This document shows positions 1 through 15,000 of a DNA stretch of 15,000 bases, piece by piece. Origin of the DNA: Glandiceps talaboti (lineage: Eukaryota > Hemichordata > Enteropneusta > Spengelidae). The translations under genes were made by a program, and so were the position numbers. The notes under the pieces were generated by a model. That model saw only the letters and a program-made list of their open reading frames with translations. It searched no databases and was not told the origin of the DNA. Within the stretch, counting starts at the first letter, position 1. Each line of letters starts with the position of its first letter. The DNA is taken from assembly GCF_964340395.1 (NCBI RefSeq), contig NC_135563.1, positions 21,912,151 to 21,927,150 on the forward strand. Direction: 5' to 3'.

Positions 1-659
1 ATGATCCCAACCAGGTAGGACAGAATGTTTTGATCGATTCTGAGGTAATCGAATTTTGCCTTCGATCGTCGATTTTATATTGCAATAGTCCAATACCGAA
101 TATATCGATAAATCCAGTTTAAAATCTTAGATGAAATATAGTTCACACTGGAAAGTGATCCGTACATAGTTGATAGAGAAAAGTTCAAAATAGGAAAGGT
201 TTTATGAAAATGTCTTTGGACAGTCCTGAGTTACGAGGACAATTGAAAAAAAAATCTCTACGTATACATTTGAATTGATTATTCATCTGAACATGTTTTC
301 CTTCCATCAATGATTTGATTTCTAATTTAATTTATTAGTTACTAAAAACCGAAGTCATACGGTCACTTTTATGTCACTTGCGAATTTGTAGTCAGAACTG
401 ACACGTAGCTAGACATGATTTAACGTAGTTGGATTACTACACATACAAGTACATTATTATGCTAAACCAACAGTAATAAGCATCAAAGACCATAAAATAA
501 CACTCGTGGATTTTGTCTCTGTAAATAGATTAACTGCTAAAGAAAACGTGCAGTCTTACTTGTATTTCTCATTTCTTTTCAGACAACTGCTTTTCCCGAA
601 AGTTATAAAAGAAGAGTACCTGCATGATCTTGATGCTCATTAGCATGTTGTCCTTACGA

Positions 660-1095
660 TGACGTCATACCGTTCACTGAACCTTGAAATTCTCTGTTTT
701 TGTAGAAGTGACGTGATTATCAAATTATTGTGTTTCATATTTGACGTGAGATACTTTTAAATGCTACAATGATATTAGTTACGGATTTGTAACCACATCT
801 TGTGCAATTTTTCTGTTGTTTCATTGTTTTGTCGTTTATATTTTCATCTTATTAGGATTAACGATTATGATTCTGTATTTTAGTTTGGTTTGAGTAATTT
901 TCACCACAAATACAATTGAGATTCATTTGATCTGGTATGAATAGTAACTGTTACACGAGAATTGTATGTTATGCAACGATATTTATCTTTGTTAAACTAG
1001 GGAGTATAACACCAGCGACATGACAGTGCTATACTCATCTTTAACACATGATGACGTCACACAGTGTGGACCATTGACGTAACATACGTACGTCA
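660..1095. promoter_or_regulatory. Cluster of CRE/ATF-like sites
   Basis: Two perfect TGACGTCA palindromes lie at 660-667 and 1052-1059. Near-matches are TGACGTGA at 709-716 and 742-749, TGACGTAA at 1075-1082 and TACGTCA at 1089-1095. TGACGTCA is the established full cyclic-AMP response element bound by CREB/ATF bZIP factors. The cluster lies 1.3-1.7 kb upstream of the heparanase start codon. A function as an enhancer is inferred only from clustering. Confidence 0.35.
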
Positions 1096-1326
1096 CAATT
1101 TGTGTTGAAATCCTTATGATAACATCTTATTGAGTAACCTTCTCAAGAGATAATCTATCATCTGTATCAATACTTACAGCTTGCTTCTTTTCACTTGTCC
1201 TAAAAGGAAACTTAAAGTTTAAACTAAGTCTTATAGAAGACGTTATTTGTGCGCCAAAGCAAAACGTTTTTGTTACGAAAATATCGAAAGTGATTTCTCA
1301 CTATACTATCTGTTCACATGTATATG

Positions 1327-1341
1327 TTGGCACCATGCCAA
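1327..1341. promoter_or_regulatory. Perfect NFI-type palindrome
   Basis: TTGGCACCATGCCAA matches the full nuclear factor I consensus TTGGC-N5-GCCAA with no mismatch, and the dyad extends to 1325-1343. It is about 1 kb upstream of the heparanase start codon. Binding is inferred from the consensus alone. Confidence 0.35.
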
Positions 1342-2235
1342 CACTTCCGTGATATTTCCTCCTAGGTTATAATGGGAAGTGTGCATTGATAAGATTACCT
1401 CGAAGTGGATATGGACAGATTTAAGATAAGAAAGTGAGCTTGATTTCCTTTCGTTTTCAAAGTTTATTGTTATTATAAGAAAATACGAATGATGAATAAA
1501 TATATGAAATGAATTAAATGTGATATGTTTTATTAAACCTACTTTGCGGTTGTTAGGGGAGTCATGGTGTATAGATGGTAATTTTTATTTAAAGGGAAAA
1601 GTCCAGTTCATTTCCATAATAAATCCCGATAACTTAGAATACTTTGAAATCTTTTAAAGAACGTCCTACTGCACTTGACATGTCGTCTGTCATATTGGAG
1701 ATTTCTTGCAAGGGTTTATGGGAAAACCTCTTGTATGTTATGACATCACGGATATCACAATCTCGTCATTTGGTCAATTCCTCTCCCCTGGAACGTTTTT
1801 TGAATTGCTAAAAGTTCTTTGGTATAAGTAACTTTTTGAATATTTTGAAAATATTCGTCTACTGTAACAACTCGAATATCAATGTTTATACTTATTTCTT
1901 AGTAAAAGTAACATTTTAATAGACCTCCATAGATTTACTAGATGAAAGCTCGACTACAGTTCACAATAATCTCATATCATTTGACTTAGGTACGTAGAGT
2001 CCAGGATAGGCCCACTTGAATGTTTACTAAATTCTATCAAATTTGTGGGATAATATAAAGTTCATTTTTTAAATTTTCAATTGTAACCTCCCCCCTCATG
2101 AATATTACATTGTACTTCAAACCGTCGTATTTGTGTTTCAATAACTAATACGCATTGAAACCTACACTTTATTCTTGATAGTGTTTACAATAGGGAAGTG
2201 TGGACGGTTGAATAGACTATTTGATAACGTTGTCT

Positions 2236-2244
2236 TCACGTGAC
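2236..2244. promoter_or_regulatory. E-box, CLEAR-like (TCACGTGAC)
   Basis: TCACGTGAC contains the CACGTG E-box at 2237-2242 and matches nine of the ten bases of the CLEAR element bound by TFEB/MITF-family factors, which control lysosomal genes. It lies 117-125 bp upstream of the heparanase ATG, a plausible proximal promoter position. Heparanase is a lysosomal/secreted enzyme, which fits. The same core octamer TCACGTGA also occurs at 13451 and 14067, so chance cannot be excluded. Confidence 0.3.
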
Positions 2245-2360
2245 TGTGGTGTGACAAACAAGTTCTTCCGTAAGAGGTGTGCTGGGGGAGCAGGCTGAAA
2301 GCAAAATAGCATCGTCAATATTACTATTTCTACGGTATCGCTATATAACGTCGTTACGAA

Positions 2361-9317
<6,957 letters not shown>

Positions 9318-9372
9318 TGCTATGGTATTATTTTGGGGGTATTCTGCTTTTTGATTTAGCTAATTTTGTTAT

Positions 9373-9378
9373 AATAAA
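9373..9378 (+). promoter_or_regulatory. Poly(A) signal of the heparanase gene
   Basis: Canonical AATAAA 56 nt after the stop codon, followed within 25-50 nt by T/GT-rich sequence (TGTTTAATTGTTC). This implies a very short 3' untranslated region. Confidence 0.7.
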
Positions 9379-9857
9379 GAAGTGCGAGACAGTCACAAAT
9401 GTTTAATTGTTCATACTAATTGTTCATACAGTCTAAGGAAAAATAACGTAGTTTCGTATGACAATATCCTAAACTCCAAATAGACATAACTGAATGCTTG
9501 CCATACAGACAATAGCAAACTTACAGGAATATGAGATTTTTGTCCACATTTTCCCGAAATGTAGGATTCTAATTTTTGAATCTTGGAAATTACTGTTACA
9601 GTAACAGATGGCATGACCCAGGTCTAAATTTAGTGTGGCACAGTGAAATCGGAATTTCTTGATTTTGAACTAGAAAATGAAAAAAATAAAAACCACACGA
9701 TTTTAGAAGAAATAATGAACATAATAAATAGTAAATATAAGAATAAATAATAATAATGAATATCTGTACATAATTTCATTGAAATTGAAACAACAGTTAC
9801 TGAAATAACGTGTTCACAGACGGACAGACTAATGGACAAACAGATAGAGACATACAC

Positions 9858-9860
<3 letters not shown>

Positions 9861-9888
<28 letters not shown>
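9861..9888. repeat. (CA)n dinucleotide microsatellite
   Basis: About 14 CA copies in the intergenic region. The run of Cys-Val codons on the minus strand is only its translation. Confidence 0.95.
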
Positions 9889-10829
9889 TGGTGTAACATA
9901 ACTGGTATAACAGTGCTCCTCCTTTGTATGACAGGTAAAAATTGTTGAATTTTTTTAAATTTCGAAATGACAGAAAGTTGTCGGGGAATTAGGGAGAGGA
10001 AGGGCACATTTTCGAAATGGAATTTGAGTAGGATCGCATTTTACTTTGACTCATTGTACTATTAACTAACTTTGCATTATTTTGTGATTTTGGCATCCCA
10101 TCCCATCGCTGCCACCGATATCGTTAATTCAATAGCTGCCACATCCCACCACTGCCACCATTGTACTGTAATATCAAAATATATTAGTCAAATTGTGGCT
10201 GACAACAATACGGTAATTCAATTGTTAGTTCTGGTGGGAGGAGTGGGTTTCACAGGACTGAAGGATGAACCGTGGTGTAAGATATTTGGAATAATGTGGT
10301 GGCGTGAGGATGTTGTCCCCACTCCTGACAATGTTGATAGTGCACCCGTCTAGTCTTTGAAAGTCTGGTCTTCAGCTATGCCACTTAAGATCCAACCATA
10401 GGAATTAATTAATGCAGTGCCTTCACACAAATTCACTATGGTAATAGTAGTGGGAAACTAATAGCCAATGCATAAAATTATGAATACGGTGTAGTGGGAC
10501 CGAGTTCTCGCCATAGATTCTGGAACTCGTTTCATATATCACGCCTGACAGCATTTTAACCTAATGTTTTTGAAAAGTTTCAGAATAGGGAGAGGGTCAT
10601 GTCCTATCGAAAACAAATTGAACGACGACTTCTAAAACAAAACTGGGTAAGGTCAAAATTTATTCAACAGACCGGCTTGATTTCTCTTGGCCCGCCCCTT
10701 TTACTTACTGAAGGCTCCCTAACTTAAGACACTTTTGTTTGAATTCAAAATGTAAAGTGGATATATACACATTAGACATATGACAGAGATATGGATGTAT
10801 TGGCGACCTGGTGGCAATAGGCTACTCAC

Positions 10830-10845
10830 AGTTCATACTGGGTCA
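10830..10845 (+). promoter_or_regulatory. DR4-type nuclear receptor half-site pair
   Basis: AGTTCA-TACT-GGGTCA is a direct repeat of two RGKTCA half-sites with a four-base spacer, the arrangement bound by TR, LXR, PXR or CAR-type RXR partners in vertebrates. It lies about 100 bp upstream of the AKR ATG. Function is inferred from the pattern only. Confidence 0.3.
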
Positions 10846-10943
10846 AAGTTACACTCTGGCCGTACTAAGTAAACCGGGCTGACAACGACTGCAACAAAAG
10901 AATTACTTCAGCCTGCTAACCCCCAATCCAGTTGATGACAAAT

Positions 10944-11012
10944 ATGGCGACTCCAGATATTGAATTGTGCACAGGTGCACGAATGCCTGTTATTGGACTT
11001 GGAACATCACAG
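10944..11012 (+). CDS. AKR exon 1
   Basis: This exon encodes residues 1-23, MATPDIELCTGARMPVIGLG followed by TSQ. ATG at 10944 is preferred over the in-frame ATG at 10935 because it has A at -3 and G at +4, while 10935 has T at -3; the upstream start would add Met-Thr-Asn. The donor is CAG|GTGAGA, phase 0. The frame stays open into the intron to 11210, but the similarity ends at the donor. Confidence 0.88.
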
Positions 11013-12137
11013 GTGAGAATCACAAAGTCATTGTTTGACAATTTTCTTATTACAATAAGAGCAGTCATAAAAAAAATGAATTCAGTTACGTTGTTTGTTT
11101 GTTTGTTTCACGATACTCGAAATATTCATTGTCGTGTTCCACCAGTATTGTCGTGTATGTCACACACGTGGTTATCAACTGCCCTCGTAATATTATATTA
11201 CCTTCAATGAACTGAAGGGCACATGAACTTGGGCACACGAATCTTACAAACATGTCACGGCTACTACAGGTACTTACGCCACTGAGACCGTTTAGTCCCA
11301 ACGTTAACGTTGATGAATAACGAGTACGGTAATGTACAGATTAATGTATAATAACTGTGGTTGTCAGTCATTGGGGAGAGGCTACATTTGAGACTAAATT
11401 GTCAAGTGCTTCAAAGTTGGTTTGCGAAGATTCGACCGGTTGACTAAATACTACCTAAAAATCACGAAACCAAATGTTGACATTAAATAATGGTAGACAT
11501 AACAAACATACATAACTATGCCGTTGGGGTCAGCCAAACCGTGCCCTTCAGTCCTTGACCTATTACATTAGGCTGTGGTCACAATTTGTGATAGAGGGGG
11601 TTAATTTTTTTCCAATTTCTTTTTCGCAACCTATCCCCATCCCTGGCGGTCTCAAAAAATGATCATGGTCTCCCAAATGAACGCAAGCCCCCTCCCATGG
11701 CTACACAGAGATTTCTATATGTGAAATTGAATTATATTTCAACACCCAATTTTTTTATGCCCCCCCTCCAAATTTCTGCCTAGGCCCTCCTGTCATAAAT
11801 TCTGAGCACACCCTTACATATATATTATAACAGTGTAATGTGATCACAGTATTTCATGTTTCCGTAGCTTTCCACTGTGTGCGCTCAATAAAATAACCCC
11901 TCTTCTAATTTATCACGTTAACATCAAACATCCAAACATAATTCTAGACATCTTCGAAATTAATGTAGAACTGTAGCAAAAATGAAAAAACCAGCTCGCC
12001 TTATCTGAATCGATAAGTTGCACCATCTGACCTTGAGTTATTGATTGAATGCTAGCTGTTAACACTGTGTATATTTGCTGTCAGATCTCACAACGAACAC
12101 GATTCTTCAATTACATATATTGACTATTGGCGTTTTG

Positions 12138-12186
<49 letters not shown>

Positions 12187-13269
12187 TATTATTATTATTA
12201 TTATTATTTACATGCTGTAGTCAGAGACCCAGTCGACTAGTTGTTGAACAAATTGGTGTCATACCTTTAAATAGATTTTGAATAAAAGCATGGGAAGAAA
12301 GTGCATGTCAATCATCAGATACATGCACATGGCGGTTGGCAATATATCTCAAGGAACCTATAAACAAACAAACAAACAAACAAACAAACAAACAAACACA
12401 TGTATGCAAGCAATTGCAAGCAAACAACAAAGAAAACACATAAAAATACACGTTTACTCAAAATGTTCGCGAGTAAGTGGAAGCAATAAATACACGAGTA
12501 TTAAACTACAGGGGTAGCTTCACTTATAGAGAAACGTGTAGTACACGATCGAGCGTGTATACACGAAAGTATTATTGCACTCATCTATAAATAGCGCCAT
12601 CAGTCAGCTATATGATTACTAATGTGTTTAGTGTATTTTAGTTACTCACGCATAATTTTAGGAAACTTGTCTAGTCTATGCTTGTTATTTGTTTGTTTGT
12701 ATGTTTGTTTGTAACACGGTTCCTTTGTTCCAGTTGGATATGAAATAAGTGATATACATTAAATTGTTATCGTTTGATATTTCTCGTTGATATATGTAGT
12801 TGAAAGGTGAAGAACTGAAAAAGGCGATCAAATGTGCCATTGATATCGGCTACAGATGTTTTGATTGTGCTCCAGCCTATAAGAATGAAGATGTCATCGG
12901 TGATGTTTTGAAAGATATTGTCGATGAGGGCAGTGTGAAGAGAGAGGATCTATTTATCATCGGCAAGGTAAACATACAGCTGCGGTCGTTTTCATTAACT
13001 ATTTGAAATTAGATATCTGAATAAAGTTTGATAAAAGTGATGATAAATTGATTTGACATGAATGCTAAATTATAGACGACATCAAAAAAGTGGAATTTAT
13101 TCTCTTTTCCAACTTGGATTGAATCAATTAAATTTCACTTGTTACCCACTGACTCATTATACCAACTGTTTTTGTAAATAAAAAACTTGCAAATACTGAT
13201 CGATAGATATCTGTAGACATCATTTTTAAGATGGCCAAAAGATGGCTAGCCACTGACTGATTGATTGAC

Positions 13270-13305
<36 letters not shown>

Positions 13306-13325
13306 CAATCGATCGATTGATTGAC

Positions 13326-13364
<39 letters not shown>

Positions 13365-14607
13365 GAGATGTTTTGTTATGTACTGTTGTACTGTTCTGGC
13401 ATAAACAGTACTGTTGCACTATACTGTGCTGTGCAGTCCTGTTGTGGATCTCACGTGATTGCGTAATATGGTTGTAACCAAAATTACGACTGGACGGGAC
13501 TGTAGCGATATTAGTGATATAACTTATGAGCAGTGGCACACGTACTCTTTTATCAACATAGAGAGACGTGTCTTCTTATTACCAGTCACCTTATTCAAAC
13601 GTTCACCTCAATTAGGTCAACAGGCCGTATACCTGTTCCTACGGATTCATAAGCTTTGTCACTCCTTCAAGTCCCGTTATATGTATTAATCTTTTCTGAC
13701 TAAAAATGTAGGTGACTACCCCTTGGAATTGAAACAAAAAACATCTTTACCAGAGAGGTAACCATGGATAATATTCTCTCATACACCAGCCGAATGTGAC
13801 TAAAAATTAAATGTGCATAGCACATAATCATTATAATCTTGTCAGCCATTTTCTCAATCTTTATTTAAGTCATATGTTAATACTAAAGTGATACATTTTA
13901 GAGGTTAAAGTTCATATCATGTTAAGCACGACACGACACGACACATGATAATTCACACAATTAGTATAATTTCTGGTGCCGATTCACCACCAGTAAAAAC
14001 AGATCCGTGCGTACAGTCATGGAGTTTGGTGTAAAACCTTGTTACACAACCACGATAATTTTGTGGTCACGTGAGATATCAGTTTTTTATTCACATCACA
14101 AACAAAATAAATGAATTAAAACCAAAGTCCCGAATTTGCCATGTTTCTATGTTACACTATTCTGGCCTAAAGAAAACTGCCCTGTATTGAATTGTGTTGT
14201 GTTGTGTTGTGTTGTGTTGTGTTGTGTTGTGTTGTGTTGTGTTGTGTTGTGTTGTGTTGTGTTGTGTTGTGTTGTGTAGCGTAGCGTAGCGTTGCATTGC
14301 GTTGCGTTGTGTTACATTACCTTACATTAGATTAGATTAGATCAGATTAGATTAGATTAGATTAGATTAGATTAGATTAGATTAGATTAGAATGACGAAC
14401 ATAATGAAACAAAATAGAATTTGGTTAATGATGTGGTAAACAAATGGAAATCTTGCCAAGTAGCAAAACAATGTACTCTTATATTCACAGTTGAGTCCCA
14501 CCTGTATGCGGCCACAAAATGTACGACGGGCGTATTATGAAAGTTTAAAATTGCTTAAGATGGAGTATCTGGACCTATACCTTATTCACATGCCAATCGC
14601 AATACAC
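10944..14607 (+). CDS. Aldo-keto reductase, AKR1-type, partial (first three coding exons)
   Basis: An NAD(P)H-dependent (usually NADPH) cytosolic reductase of aldehydes/ketones. Joining 10944-11012, 12800-12967 and 14491-14607 gives 118 residues, with the rest (about 200 expected) beyond the window. MPVIGLGT at 14-21 is the family N-terminal motif. GYRCFDCAPAYKNED carries Asp45 and Tyr50, FIIGK has Lys79, and EYLDLYLIHMP has His112, so all four catalytic tetrad residues are present. All three introns are phase 0 and fall where vertebrate AKR1 genes have theirs (after GLGT-x-x, after the catalytic Lys, and shortly after IHxP). Met113 replaces the common Trp after the catalytic His. Subfamily and substrate cannot be told from this part. 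Confidence 0.92.
11570..11815. repeat. Possible dispersed repeat fragment
   Basis: This segment is richer in C runs on the + strand (CCCCCTCCC near 11690, CCCCCCCTCC near 11760) and in a GGGGG run near 11596 than anywhere else nearby. The break in base composition suggests an inserted repeat. No terminal inverted repeats, target-site duplication or coding remnant could be identified. Confidence 0.25.
12138..12210. repeat. (TCA)n-(TTA)n compound trinucleotide repeat
   Basis: About 16 TCA units turning into about eight TTA/ATT units in the same register, in AKR intron 1. The Ser/Leu homopolymer frame here is a repeat artefact. Confidence 0.97.
12362..12398. repeat. (AAAC)n microsatellite
   Basis: About nine tetranucleotide copies in AKR intron 1. 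The reverse-complement type (TTTG)n recurs imperfectly at 12686-12712. Confidence 0.95.
12800..12967 (+). CDS. AKR exon 2: Asp45, Tyr50 and Lys79
   Basis: This exon encodes residues 24-79 exactly (56 codons, phase 0 at both ends). It starts LKGEELKKAIKCAIDIGYRC and carries FDCAPAYKNEDVIG, the AKR signature with catalytic Asp45 and Tyr50. It ends VKREDLFIIGK with the catalytic Lys79 as its last codon. The length and boundaries equal those of the corresponding vertebrate AKR1 exon. The acceptor is TATATGTAG and the donor AAG|GTAAAC. Confidence 0.93.
13252..13364. repeat. (GATT)n array with central palindrome
   Basis: GATT/GACT units flank TCAATCGATCGATTGA (13305-13320), a perfect 16-bp palindrome in which one half is the reverse complement of the repeat. 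The array resembles the one in heparanase intron 3. Confidence 0.93.
13388..13411 (+). other. Small perfect hairpin
   Basis: GTACTGTT (13388-13395) and AACAGTAC (13404-13411) form an 8-bp perfect stem with an 8-nt loop, within an ACTGT-rich patch of AKR intron 2. No function is assigned. Confidence 0.35.
14191..14390. repeat. Compound pentanucleotide array of 40 units
   Basis: Exactly 40 five-base units lie in one register. The order is mostly GTTGT, then GTAGC, then mixed GTTGC/ATTGC/GTTAC/ATTAC/CTTAC, then a run of ATTAG. Nearly every neighbouring change is one or two substitutions. It ends 100 bp before AKR exon 3. Confidence 0.95.
14491..14607 (+). CDS. AKR exon 3: catalytic His112
   Basis: This exon encodes residues 80-118 (39 codons, phase 0 at both ends). 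It starts LSPTCMRPQNVRRAYYESLK and carries MEYLDLYLIHMP with the catalytic His112, ending IAIH. The acceptor is TATTCACAG and the donor CAC|GTATGT. The same boundary, a few residues after IHxP, is used in vertebrate AKR1 genes. The next exon lies outside the window. Confidence 0.9.
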
Positions 14608-15000
14608 GTATGTATTAATGAGATTTAATTGCTACCAAAATACACAAATGTAAAGATGGTTACAGAAAATACACTTATACAAGAAGGAACCAAATCTCAT
14701 CTTTTTTCTATTGTTTTCTTTGAGCAGATTTATCCAAAAAAATAGCCCTATCCCATGTATGTATCTGTATTTCTATTTCATTAGATGTTTTGTAAGATTA
14801 TAAAACAGATAACAAGTTTTATACTATGCATACGAATTGGTCCTATGCTGTTATCTATGCCCAAAATGAAAGCAAATACTTTCTACGTTTTGTTTTATGA
14901 TTTGTTTTGTACTTTTCATAACATGTACAATTGAGACATGTACGTCGATTTGTCAACCAAGAACGGTTTCCATGAAAATACTGCTGCCTTGAAGTTTTCT
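14608..15000 (+). other. AKR intron 3, start only
   Basis: Opens GTATGT and runs past the window end. It is AT-rich with no repeats or exon-like sequence, so the fourth coding exon is beyond 15000. Confidence 0.7.

Larger units (their letters stand above)
1..2360. other. Upstream non-coding region of the heparanase gene
   Basis: No open frame of convincing length or recognisable protein is visible on either strand. The stretch is AT-rich and free of long microsatellites. It carries several short palindromic sites of transcription-factor type (listed separately): CRE-like sites around 660-1095, an NFI-like site at 1327 and an E-box at 2237. An untranslated first exon of the heparanase gene could lie here but cannot be placed by eye. 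A TATATAA-like run at about 2342 is too close to the start codon to act as its TATA box. Confidence 0.6.
9400..10930. other. Intergenic region between heparanase and AKR genes
   Basis: No convincing gene is present. It holds a 13-bp tandem duplication (TAATTGTTCATAC) at 9404-9429 and a (CA)14 tract at 9861-9888. An open frame at 10072-10353 (93 codons) has CATCCCA/GCCACC low-complexity content and no recognisable family. The last 200 bp should contain the AKR promoter and 5' untranslated region; GGATATATACAC near 10759 is a weak TATA candidate. Confidence 0.6.
11013..12799 (+). other. AKR intron 1
   Basis: A 1.8-kb intron, GTGAGA to GATATATGTAG. It contains short GTTT repeats at 11092-11107, a segment at about 11570-11815 with G/C homopolymer runs unlike its surroundings (possible dispersed repeat), a (TCA)n-(TTA)n array, a (CAAA)n array and TTTG repeats near 12686-12712. 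No additional exon is recognised. Confidence 0.75.
12968..14490 (+). other. AKR intron 2
   Basis: A 1.5-kb intron, GTAAAC to TATATTCACAG. It contains the GATT array at 13252-13364, a hairpin and ACTGT-rich patch at 13381-13440, two TCACGTGA octamers (13451, 14067), short ACGAC repeats at 13928-13943 and the 200-bp pentanucleotide array at 14191-14390. The open frame at 13459-13689 has no recognisable similarity. Confidence 0.75.

Noticed and set aside
2342-2348. TATATAA-like TATA box for heparanase
   Set aside because: Only 13-19 bp before the ATG, so transcription would begin inside the coding sequence and lose the start codon.
9630-10007. 125-codon minus-strand open frame with a Cys-Val run
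   Set aside because: The run comes from the CA microsatellite and the rest is AT-rich with no recognisable domain, splice pattern or similarity.
10072-10353. 93-codon plus-strand open frame in the intergenic region
   Set aside because: Partly low-complexity (CATCCCA/GCCACC), no recognised family, and no evident splice partner. It cannot be called a gene without transcript evidence.
12075-12281. Ser-Leu homopolymer frame
   Set aside because: Translation of the TCA/TTA repeat in AKR intron 1.
13246-13539. Minus-strand Asn-Gln-Ser repeat frame
   Set aside because: Translation of the GATT array in AKR intron 2.

Overview
This is a stretch of an AT-rich animal genome carrying two ordinary protein-coding genes split by introns, both on the + strand: a complete heparanase-type glycoside hydrolase (GH79) gene and the 5' part of an aldo-keto reductase (AKR1-type) gene. 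The organism is a metazoan, most likely a marine invertebrate. The reasons are GT-AG introns of about 0.4-1.8 kb, an animal-type heparanase closest in feel to the vertebrate enzyme, AKR intron positions like those of vertebrate AKR1 genes, and a very dense set of tetra- and pentanucleotide microsatellites. A deuterostome such as a hemichordate or lancelet is my guess, not something the sequence proves. I saw no bacterial features, CRISPR array, tRNA or rRNA.

Layout. Positions 1-2360 hold no recognisable coding sequence but have several palindromic sites of transcription-factor type (CRE-like, NFI-like, E-box/CLEAR-like). Positions 2361-9317 hold the heparanase gene: nine coding exon positions, one of them present in two alternative copies. 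Joined with either copy it reads through as a 554-residue secreted or lysosomal enzyme, close to the human 543. Both catalytic glutamates are present (Glu205 acid/base, Glu335 nucleophile), so it is of the active HPSE type. A poly(A) signal follows at 9373. Positions 9400-10930 are intergenic. Positions 10944-14607 hold the first three coding exons (118 residues) of an AKR with the full catalytic tetrad (Asp45, Tyr50, Lys79, His112); the rest lies beyond the window.

The most notable point is a tandem exon duplication in the heparanase gene. Exons 6a (6530-6641) and 6b (6717-6828) are both 112 nt, have the same phases and encode versions of the same 37-residue segment that are 68% identical. 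Using both, or neither, breaks the reading frame, so they should be mutually exclusive. Both copies appear to use the rare GC-type splice donor (CCG|GCAAGT), only 75 nt separates them, and a CA-rich tract sits right after the 6b donor. Most differences fall in a loop that, by alignment, corresponds to the edge of the substrate cleft in human heparanase, so the gene may make two isoforms with different glycan preference.

Other points: the codon of the catalytic acid/base Glu is split by an intron; the human maturation linker is mostly absent and the human basic heparin-binding segment is replaced by acidic/neutral residues; intron 4 contains a 111-bp uninterrupted alternating purine-pyrimidine tract; and AKR intron 2 contains a 200-bp pentanucleotide array that changes unit by unit without losing register. 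The two genes show no evident pathway link beyond being neighbours.
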